Source: an uncultured Microcaldota archaeon
GTDB lineage: Archaea; Micrarchaeota; Micrarchaeia; Anstonellales; Bilamarchaeaceae
Direction of reading: 5' to 3'
Length of the DNA: 5,787 bases
Assembly (NCBI GenBank): GCA_903835325.1
Contig: CAILMU010000224.1
Coordinates: 1 to 5,787, forward strand
A program made the position numbers and the translations under genes. Each line of letters starts with the position of its first letter. Position 1 is the stretch's first letter. Under the pieces are notes generated by a model. It worked only from the letters and a program-made list of their open reading frames with translations. It was not told where the DNA came from and searched no databases. Below are positions 1 to 4,258 of the stretch, piece after piece.

Positions 1-984
1 ATCCTGGAAATGGGCCTCTGATTTCTTGATCGCTTCTTCGATATCCGCGCTTGACTCCTCCATAATCGCCTTCTCGTACCCTTCGCTCCATATCCCTTTG
101 TCCTTGAGATAGAGCCTGAACCGTTTTATCGGATCCCGGTCCAGCCAGTATGCGGTCTCTTCGGGATCACGGTATTTCTTCGGGTCATCCGAAGTGGTAT
201 GCGGCCCCATCCGATATGTCACGAACTCGATGACGGAAGGGCCTTTCCCGGCTCTCGCATTGTCAGCGGCCTCTTTCACCGCCTTGTAGACCGCCAGGAC
301 GTCATTGCCATCCACCTGGATGCCCTTCATACCGTAGGCAAGCGCTTTCTGGGCCAATGTCTCGGATTTCGTCTGCCATTTCCTAGGGACAGATATTGCG
401 TACTGGTTGTTCGAGATGATGAAGACGCACGGGAGTTCTAAGACACCCGCGAAATTCAGGGCGTCATGGAAGTCGCCTTCGCTCGTTGCGCCATCGCCGC
501 AGAAAGCGAGCGTCACCGGATTCTCGTTCCGCAGACGATTCGCATAGGACGCGCCGACCGCGTGCGTGAGCTGGGTGGCTATCGGGAGCACGTACGGGAA
601 GCAGCGGTATTTTCTATCCAGCTTGTGCCCGTCCTCGAGACCCATCCATGATAAGTTAACTAGGTCGGTCGGTATGCCACGGATATGATATACCGCGTTC
701 GCTTCCCTGTAAGTCGGGAATATCCAGTCATCGTCAGGAACAGCCATTGCTGAACCGACTGGGATGGCTTCCTGGCCTTCGACCGGGGCATAGGTGTACA
801 TCCTGCCGGTCCTCTGCAGGGCGATGCATTTGCGGTCCCAGAGGCGGGCATACACCATATAGCGGAACATCTTGTCGAGTATTTCGTTGCTGAGGGCCGG
901 TTCCAGTGCCTTGTCGAGCATGCCGTCTTTGTCAAGTATTTGAAGGTAGTCCACCTTGCCTTCGAAAACGCGGGTTATTGGCAT
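1..984 (-). CDS. pdhA: Pyruvate dehydrogenase E1 component, alpha subunit (partial, 3' end beyond window)
   Basis: Thiamine-diphosphate-dependent E1-alpha subunit. With E1-beta it decarboxylates pyruvate and passes the acetyl group to the lipoyl arm of E2 in the cytosolic pyruvate dehydrogenase complex. The frame is open for 328 codons from ATG 984-982 to the window edge. Visible landmarks: EGQEA (residues 69-73), FPTYRE (89-94), the thiamine-diphosphate/Mg motif starting GDGATSEGDFHDALN at 163 and closing with SNN at 191-193, VDGND (224-228), and the phosphorylation-loop-like GPHTTSDDP (260-268) before YR. From memory, the order and spacing match Gram-positive-type PDH E1-alpha (about 370 aa), so only some tens of C-terminal residues should be missing. 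The promoter lies in the 48-nt gap behind lipA, and the start appears leaderless. Substrate is inferred from similarity: branched-chain 2-oxoacid or acetoin dehydrogenase E1-alpha are close relatives and cannot be fully excluded. E1-beta would be expected beyond position 1. Confidence 0.96.
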   Translation of the reverse strand, partial: MPITRVFEGKVDYLQILDKDGMLDKALEPALSNEILDKMFRYMVYARLWDRKCIALQRTGRMYTYAPVEGQEAIPVGSAMAVPDDDWIFPTYREANAVYHIRGIPTDLVNLSWMGLEDGHKLDRKYRCFPYVLPIATQLTHAVGASYANRLRNENPVTLAFCGDGATSEGDFHDALNFAGVLELPCVFIISNNQYAISVPRKWQTKSETLAQKALAYGMKGIQVDGNDVLAVYKAVKEAADNARAGKGPSVIEFVTYRMGPHTTSDDPKKYRDPEETAYWLDRDPIKRFRLYLKDKGIWSEGYEKAIMEESSADIEEAIKKSEAHFQD

Positions 985-1004
985 GGCTAGCTAAGCGAGG
1001 CTAA

Positions 1005-1014
1005 TTATATAAAA
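1005..1014 (-). promoter_or_regulatory. Box A (TATA) promoter of pdhA
   Basis: Reading the minus strand, TTTTATATAA is centred about 25 nt before the pdhA ATG at 984. Archaeal box A elements sit about 25-27 nt upstream of the transcription start, so the mRNA would begin at or within a base or two of the start codon, giving a leaderless message. No Shine-Dalgarno-like sequence precedes the ATG, which agrees. The element lies in the only non-coding stretch between lipA and pdhA, so pdhA can be expressed apart from lipA. Confidence 0.72.
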
Positions 1015-1032
1015 TCTTCAGTGGGCGCTTCG

Positions 1033-1923
1033 CTATCGCCTTGCATGAATAAGGCCGCGGACGAATGGTTCTGCCGCCCTATACGAGCTCCGGACGAACG
1101 GTCCGCTCGCAACAAATCTGAAACCCAATGCGTATCCGATTCGTTCGTATCTTGAAAAAATCTCGGGCGAGACGTACTCTATTATCGGGATGTTCCGGGC
1201 GTTTTTTGATGGCTGGAGATATTGCCCTATCGTCACAATCTCTACGCTAGCATCACTCAGGTCTTCAAGCGCTTTCCCGACTTCATCTCCGCTCTCGCCG
1301 AAACCCACCATCAAACCAGATTTCGTGATGACTCGTCCGCTCGAGATTTCGTGAATTTTTTTCAAAACTCCGAGCGATTGCCTGTAGCTCGCTTTCCTAT
1401 CCCTTATCTCCGGGCTCAATCTCTCGACCGTCTCGATATTGTGCGATAATACATCCACACCAGAATCTATCATCGTCCGAATCGCTTCTTCATTTCCCTC
1501 AAAATCCGGCACAAGCGCTTCGATCATCATTTTCGGGTTCTTCTTTTTGATTTCTCTAACGCATCGCGCGATATGCTCCGAGCCTCCATCAGCCAAATCG
1601 TCGCGGGTGACAGACGTGATAACAGCATACTTCAAGCCGAGCGTTTCAATAGCACCAGCGAGTTTTTTCGGTTCATCTTCATCCAGCGGAGGAGGTTTCG
1701 CCATGGTTTTCACTGCGCAGAATCTGCAGCTCCGCGTGCAGTATTCCCCCATCACCATGAATGTCGCAGTGCCAGATGCCCAGCATTCCATCCTGTTCGG
1801 GCATAGCGCGCTCTGGCAGACCGAGAACAAGCCGTCCTTTGCGTGAAGCCGGGCGATCCTCCTGGTGTCATCAGTCTCGGAGAATCTTATCTTGAGCCAT
1901 CCAGGTTTGGGGCCGGCTCCCAT
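1033..1923 (-). CDS. lipA: Lipoyl synthase (radical SAM)
   Basis: Inserts two sulfur atoms into the octanoyl chain carried on the lipoyl domain of E2 (or GcvH), using S-adenosylmethionine and two 4Fe-4S clusters. All diagnostic features are present in 296 residues. The LipA-specific auxiliary cluster is C36-x4-C41-x5-C47. The radical-SAM cluster is C62-x3-C66-x2-C69. VTSVTRDDLADGG (102-114), the EALVPDF stretch (135-141), HNIETV (161-166), KSGLMVGFGE (201-210), GQYLQPS (233-239) and the C-terminal RSSY (278-281), which holds the serine that ligates the auxiliary cluster, also match. The N-terminus KPGWLKI is where full-length LipA begins its conserved part, so ATG 1923 is a good start. The upstream gene's TAG ends immediately before this ATG and no clear ribosome binding site is seen, which suggests translational coupling. 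This is the classical LipA type, not the two-protein LipS1/LipS2 synthase known in other archaea. The octanoyl transferase or lipoate ligase it needs is not in the window. Confidence 0.98.
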   Translation of the reverse strand: MGAGPKPGWLKIRFSETDDTRRIARLHAKDGLFSVCQSALCPNRMECWASGTATFMVMGEYCTRSCRFCAVKTMAKPPPLDEDEPKKLAGAIETLGLKYAVITSVTRDDLADGGSEHIARCVREIKKKNPKMMIEALVPDFEGNEEAIRTMIDSGVDVLSHNIETVERLSPEIRDRKASYRQSLGVLKKIHEISSGRVITKSGLMVGFGESGDEVGKALEDLSDASVEIVTIGQYLQPSKNARNIPIIEYVSPEIFSRYERIGYALGFRFVASGPFVRSSYRAAEPFVRGLIHARR

Positions 1924-2283
1924 CTAGCTCGCCGGAAGCTGGCAGCCGCTCTTCGAGCTCAGCTCTTCAAAACTCATCTCCCCTTCGTTGTGTGTCTTGT
2001 CAGGGAAGACCCATGTCGGGTATGCCTGGATGCCGGCGTTGGCGCAGATCGGGGATTCGACGCCCGGCTGGTTCGGGACCGAGCATTCCGTGTAATTGAC
2101 ATACTGGAAAGCGCCTTCGAATGCATCCTTCTGGGCCGAGCAGTGCGTGCAGTCCTTGCTGCCATACATCACGACGCCCTTCGAGCTCAGGCATTTGGCA
2201 AAGGAGTCGTATTTCCCGCTGGTGTTTATGCAGCCGCTCGCAAGAAGCGCCATGCACAGCGCCATGACTATGAGCAATCTCAT
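1924..2283 (-). CDS. Small lipoprotein with thioredoxin-like CxxC domain (VKOR-associated type)
   Basis: 119 aa. The N-terminus is a lipoprotein signal: basic R2, a hydrophobic stretch, then a lipobox LASG-C18, so the mature protein should be membrane-anchored and face outward. The rest is a short thioredoxin-like fold: a beta strand VVMYG (37-41), the redox pair C45-T-H-C48, and the cis-proline loop YPTW (88-91). Further cysteines at 31, 67, 80 and 114 could form a second disulfide pair. MYG-x3-CTHC followed by a mid-domain cysteine pair and AYPTW resembles the thioredoxin domains that partner with or are fused to vitamin K epoxide reductase (VKOR) homologues in disulfide-bond formation. That partner is inferred and no VKOR is in the window. 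It shares a transcript with lipA (stop and start directly adjacent), although lipoyl synthesis is cytosolic and this protein should be outside, so the link may be only one of expression. Box A about 26 nt upstream suggests a leaderless mRNA. Confidence 0.85.
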   Translation of the reverse strand: MRLLIVMALCMALLASGCINTSGKYDSFAKCLSSKGVVMYGSKDCTHCSAQKDAFEGAFQYVNYTECSVPNQPGVESPICANAGIQAYPTWVFPDKTHNEGEMSFEELSSKSGCQLPAS

Positions 2284-2305
2284 GATTAGAGAATCAGCGC
2301 TAAAG

Positions 2306-2314
2306 ATTAAAAAT
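2306..2314 (-). promoter_or_regulatory. Box A promoter of the lipoprotein-lipA transcript
   Basis: On the minus strand, ATTTTTAAT is centred about 26 nt before the lipoprotein ATG at 2283, inside the 69-nt gap after the upstream gene. This predicts transcription starting at the ATG itself (leaderless). No ribosome binding site is visible. The same T-rich run could also help end transcription of the upstream 226-aa gene, since archaeal terminators are T tracts. Confidence 0.65.
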
Positions 2315-2352
2315 CATTTTATGCTCTTCCTAGCGGCATCCGCTGAAGGCAT

Positions 2353-3033
2353 TCAGACCCTCATCGGCCTTGGACGCAGGGGGATGACATTGAGCAAAGC
2401 GCTTTCGCGTTTCGGCCTGAAGCACAATCGGTCGACCATGGCCTTCTCAGCATCCTTCGCCTGGTCCTTCGCTTCAGCCGTCCCATGCATCCTCATCATG
2501 GCCAGGAACATCGTGGCCCTGCTCGAGAACTGCGCGCTCTTGCCGAGATGTTCGAAGATTTCCGTTATCTTCTGGGGCCTCTCTGAGATGAGCTCCCACA
2601 GGAAGTCTGCGGCCTCATCGCCTTTGCCGTAATCCGTGAAGCCTCCCAGCTCGTGCATTACGCCCATCGTGTGCGATACTATCATATCGAGCCTTACCTG
2701 GAGCCTGTCGAACCCTTCAAGGTTCCGAAGTATCTCGAGGCATACCCGTTTGGCTTGCGGAAGGTATTCAAGCACGCTGGTGCCAAGTTCGCTCCCGATG
2801 GCGTCGAACTCCATCCTCAGTTCCTGATGCAGTGCCATAGCGAGCGGCCGGCGCACATGGCGTTCATGGATAAACCCCTGCCATCTCGATTCCGCCTCGT
2901 CGCAGCTGTTTATCCAGGTCCTTGCGTCCAGGCTCTTCCCGCGCGCCTCGTTCACCCAAAGCTGCATCTGGGCCCGGAATTCCCGGGTGACGGTACCGTC
3001 GTCATGGCCTATGTAACTGACATTTCCTCCCAT
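2353..3033 (-). CDS. Hypothetical protein, predominantly alpha-helical
   Basis: I do not recognise this protein. From ATG 3033 it is 226 aa. An in-frame TTG at 3045 would add four residues, but the promoter position puts the mRNA start near 3044, so the ATG is preferred. It has no signal peptide or membrane segment and should be cytosolic. Long charged helices fill most of it: roughly 17-35, 58-84, 90-124, and a region near 135-165 containing an acidic/aromatic stretch around DFLWELI. The C-terminus is basic and proline-bearing (RPRPMRV). Only scattered cysteines are present and no metal or nucleotide-binding motif is visible. It is first in a run of four minus-strand genes but is separated from the lipoprotein by 69 nt holding that gene's own promoter, so no functional link to lipoylation is claimed. 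Coding status rests on the long uninterrupted frame, the placed promoter and protein-like composition. Confidence 0.8.
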   Translation of the reverse strand: MGGNVSYIGHDDGTVTREFRAQMQLWVNEARGKSLDARTWINSCDEAESRWQGFIHERHVRRPLAMALHQELRMEFDAIGSELGTSVLEYLPQAKRVCLEILRNLEGFDRLQVRLDMIVSHTMGVMHELGGFTDYGKGDEAADFLWELISERPQKITEIFEHLGKSAQFSSRATMFLAMMRMHGTAEAKDQAKDAEKAMVDRLCFRPKRESALLNVIPLRPRPMRV

Positions 3034-3065
3034 TATATCTCTCAAATAGCATTTGTGGTGTGGCG

Positions 3066-3075
3066 ATTATATATC
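3066..3075 (-). promoter_or_regulatory. Box A promoter of the 226-aa gene
   Basis: On the minus strand the sequence reads AAAGATATATAATCG, with TATATAAT centred near 3070. About 26 nt downstream puts the mRNA start near 3044, leaving roughly 11 nt before the preferred ATG at 3033 and making the upstream TTG at 3045 an unlikely start. Confidence 0.65.
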
Positions 3076-3203
3076 TTTCGATTGGAATTTGGGTCAAATT
3101 ATCACCTAGAGGGCTGAATAATGTGGATTCGCACATAATTTGCTTGCCTGGCCAAAAGAAACGCAGTTGCCCGGGGTCCCTGGAAACCTCTTCCACCAAG
3201 GAA

Positions 3204-3239
3204 TTAAAAACAGGGCCCAAGATGAAAGGATTGAGGTGG
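3204..3239 (+). promoter_or_regulatory. Promoter (box A-like) and ribosome binding site of the 114-aa gene
   Basis: TTAAAAA at 3204-3210 is the best box A candidate for the plus-strand gene and places the mRNA start near 3233. GAGGTGG at 3233-3239 follows, with its GAGGTG matching the archaeal 16S tail complement, four nt before ATG 3244. The ribosome binding site is convincing and fixes the start. The promoter is less so, because the predicted mRNA start falls on the edge of the ribosome binding site. A small inverted repeat, TGGAA-ACCTC-TTCCA (3181-3195), lies just upstream and could be a regulator site or chance. The rest of the divergent region 3046-3203 shows no gene. Confidence 0.55.
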
Positions 3240-3243
3240 ATAG

Positions 3244-3588
3244 ATGTATCACATCGGAGTTATCCAGAATGTCTTATCGCCGAGATCCAAAGGCATGGTG
3301 AGCTCGGACAGCTCAACCCAAGCCGTCGTCCGCATGTGGGACGAGAACCTCCTGATCCTGGGCGTAGACAAGAAGATTTCAGCGCGCGTGAAGAAGGGGG
3401 ATTATGTTTTGGCTGATTATTCGCCCCTGGCCCCAGAATCCGGCCACAGGAGGCTGTGCATCACCAAGATAATCCCATCCGAAATGGGCAGGTTGGTCTG
3501 GAACACGTTCCAGGGCGAGTTCGAGCGCAGGAAGAACATCGGGCAGCAGCCGCAACCCCAACCCGGGCAGATGCGCTACATACGCTGA
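3244..3588 (+). CDS. Hypothetical small protein, probably beta-rich
   Basis: 114 aa with a strong ribosome binding site before ATG 3244. I do not recognise a named family, although the central part looks conserved in style: STQAVVRMWDENLLILGVD (residues 24-42) followed by an ARVKKGDYVLADY element (47-59), which resembles the 'GDxVLVDY' turn-strand of small beta-barrel domains. After ITKII at about 73-77 comes a helical, charged stretch (MGRLVWNTFQGEFERRK) and then a low-complexity QQPQPQPGQ tail (about 100-108) ending in basic RYIR. There is no signal peptide, membrane segment or cysteine cluster, apart from one cysteine, so it should be cytosolic. A nucleic-acid-binding role would fit a basic small barrel but is speculation. 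It is transcribed alone, divergent from the 226-aa gene and convergent with the 69-aa gene, with a T-tract terminator 14 nt after the stop. Confidence 0.82.
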   Translation: MYHIGVIQNVLSPRSKGMVSSDSSTQAVVRMWDENLLILGVDKKISARVKKGDYVLADYSPLAPESGHRRLCITKIIPSEMGRLVWNTFQGEFERRKNIGQQPQPQPGQMRYIR

Positions 3589-3602
3589 ACAGCCGATTTC
3601 AC

Positions 3603-3609
3603 TTTTTTT
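3603..3609 (+). terminator. T-tract terminator after the 114-aa gene
   Basis: Seven consecutive T residues begin 14 nt after the TGA of the 114-aa gene, within the 30-nt gap between two convergent genes. Archaeal RNA polymerase commonly terminates at such non-template T tracts without needing a hairpin, and none is seen. No equally good T run ends the opposing minus-strand gene inside the gap. Confidence 0.6.
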
Positions 3610-3618
3610 CTATATATC

Positions 3619-3828
3619 TTATCTTGAGAAAACGTCCGGGCTTTTCCCGATCCATACCTCGTAGAGCGCGAGGTTCGCCTGCATCCTTTTCACGATTTTC
3701 GTCTGGAACCCCTGCATCGCGTACTGCTCGGATATCCTGTTCGCCTCATTGATGTCCTGCGTCGTTGCGGCAAGGCGCATCCGCGCGCCAGGTTCGATGA
3801 CTGGTTTGTTTATATCAGGGCGCTCCAT
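3619..3828 (-). CDS. Hypothetical 69-aa alpha/beta protein downstream of tRNA-Pro
   Basis: The start at ATG 3828 is chosen because AGGTGG (3835-3840) sits six nt upstream. A longer frame from GTG 3870 would begin inside the acceptor stem of the tRNA gene and is rejected. Residues 16-60 look like a compact beta-alpha-beta unit: strand RMRLAAT (16-22), amphipathic helix QDINEANRISEQYAMQ (24-39), then strand FQTKIVKRM (41-49), with a last strand ALYEVWIG (54-61). This topology and the 'helix, then GFQTKIV' pattern recall SPOR-like or other ferredoxin-like half-folds, but that is a resemblance of shape only and I do not assign a family. It is acidic/basic mixed, has no cysteine, signal peptide or membrane segment, and is probably cytosolic. 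It follows tRNA-Pro by 33 nt on the same strand. The presence of a ribosome binding site argues for a leadered message, either processed from the tRNA transcript or from a weak own promoter. Confidence 0.75.
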   Translation of the reverse strand: MERPDINKPVIEPGARMRLAATTQDINEANRISEQYAMQGFQTKIVKRMQANLALYEVWIGKSPDVFSR

Positions 3829-3834
3829 GCTGTT

Positions 3835-3840
3835 CCACCT
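3835..3840 (-). promoter_or_regulatory. Ribosome binding site deciding the start of the 69-aa gene
   Basis: AGGTGG on the minus strand, six nt before ATG 3828, contains AGGTG, which pairs with the archaeal 16S 3' end. It shows that translation begins here and not at the in-frame GTG within the tRNA gene. Confidence 0.7.
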
Positions 3841-3861
3841 TTCCGATGAAAAGAAATAATT

Positions 3862-3968
3862 TGGGGTCACTGAGATTTGAACTCAGATCAAAGCCTTGTT
3901 CTGACCAGTTTGATATTTCCAAAAAGGCCGCCCGAAGGCTCCAGTCTACCAGGTTAGCCCATGACCCC
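3862..3968 (-). tRNA. tRNA-Pro (CGG), intron-containing
   Basis: Folding the minus strand gives acceptor GGGGTCA/TGACCCC (7 perfect pairs), T8-G9, a D arm with AACCTGGTA loop, anticodon stem GAGCC/GGCTT (one G-T pair), anticodon loop TTCGGG-A, a 4-nt variable loop, T stem CTGAG/CTCAG around TTCAAAT, and discriminator A73. CCA is not encoded. The anticodon CGG (3934-3932) reads CCG proline codons. The anticodon loop closes only if a 34-nt intron after position 37 is removed, leaving a 73-nt mature tRNA. The D stem is poor: with the standard loop, pairs are G-T, G-C, C-A mismatch and T-G. A box A lies upstream and a 69-aa gene follows. A tRNA prediction program plus a BHB check would confirm it. 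The identity rests on the anticodon, which I read with good confidence. Confidence 0.92.
3897..3930 (-). other. tRNA-Pro intron (34 nt, canonical position 37/38)
   Basis: The exon-intron junctions form an archaeal bulge-helix-bulge. The inner intron helix is GGCC with GGTC. The 5' bulge is G36-G37-C, cut after G37. The 4-bp central helix pairs loop TTCG with intron AGAA (three Watson-Crick pairs plus one G-A). The 3' bulge is C-A-A, cut before A38. The outer helix is the anticodon stem. This geometry is what the tRNA splicing endonuclease EndA recognises. The intron is far too short to hold a C/D-box guide RNA, and no box C or D motif is seen in it. Confidence 0.88.
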
Positions 3969-4001
3969 GATATAAATCTATTCCGGGTTAGCACGAAAGG
4001 G

Positions 4002-4010
4002 TTTTTAAAA
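4002..4010 (-). promoter_or_regulatory. Box A promoter of tRNA-Pro
   Basis: On the minus strand, TTTTAAAAA is centred near 4006. Initiation about 26 nt downstream would fall near 3980 and leave a leader of about 12 nt to be trimmed by RNase P before the tRNA 5' end at 3968. A second TATA-like stretch (3970-3976) is too close to the tRNA to act as its promoter. Confidence 0.6.
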
Positions 4011-4218
4011 TCCGAACGTGGCGTCGTTGTCTTGAGAGGGCAAGTCAGTGAGTTGCAGAGATGCGGAAAAATATCCGGATTCTATTGAGTGATCGAGCAA
4101 ATGCCCTTTCATATTCTATAACAGGTGTTGTACAAAAATAATCCATTCTGCCAAAAAATAGTTCAATGGAAACAAAATATTGCGGGAAAATGTTGTTTTT
4201 CCACACCGGTTTTAGAAA
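4011..4218. other. AT-rich gene-free part of the divergent intergenic region
   Basis: Between the tRNA promoter and the promoter of the long right-hand gene (290 bp separate the tRNA and that start codon) I find no convincing gene on either strand. An open frame crossing its left half overlaps the tRNA and has no ribosome binding site. Visible structure is limited to short palindromes: ATCCGGAT (4073-4080), TTGTACAA (4128-4135) and a hairpin GGAAAA-TGTTGT-TTTTCC (4185-4202). No tRNA, snoRNA-like C/D boxes or repeat array is apparent. It may hold regulator sites or an unannotated small RNA. Confidence 0.5.
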
Positions 4219-4228
4219 ATTATATATA
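4219..4228 (+). promoter_or_regulatory. Box A promoter of the long zinc-ribbon gene
   Basis: AATTATATAT, part of an alternating TATATATAT run (4221-4229), lies about 35 nt before ATG 4259. Initiation 25-27 nt downstream of its centre would begin near 4250, leaving a leader of roughly ten nt. No ribosome binding site precedes the ATG, consistent with a near-leaderless message. Confidence 0.62.
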
Positions 4229-4258
4229 TCAGTTCATGTATACTACCTTAGTTGCTAT

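Noticed and set aside
1439..1846. 135-codon plus-strand frame opposite lipA
   Set aside because: It is entirely antisense to a complete, highly conserved LipA, has no ribosome binding site, and its translation is serine-rich in a way typical of an antisense shadow.
2653..3117. 154-codon plus-strand frame opposite the 226-aa gene
   Set aside because: It has no promoter or ribosome binding site and runs through the promoter of the minus-strand gene. The minus frame has a placed box A and more protein-like composition.
3060..3416. 118-codon plus-strand frame overlapping the 114-aa gene
   Set aside because: It begins inside the box A of the divergent gene, whereas the overlapping 114-aa frame has a strong ribosome binding site exactly before its ATG.
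3829..3870. N-terminal extension of the 69-aa gene from GTG 3870
   Set aside because: It would start inside the tRNA-Pro acceptor stem, and AGGTGG sits correctly before the internal ATG 3828.
3897..3930. C/D-box guide RNA inside the tRNA intron
   Set aside because: This is known for archaeal tRNA-Trp introns, but the intron here is only 34 nt and has no RTGATGA or CTGA boxes.
3846..4088. 80-codon plus-strand frame across the tRNA and intergenic region
   Set aside because: It runs antisense through the tRNA and its intron and has no initiation signals.
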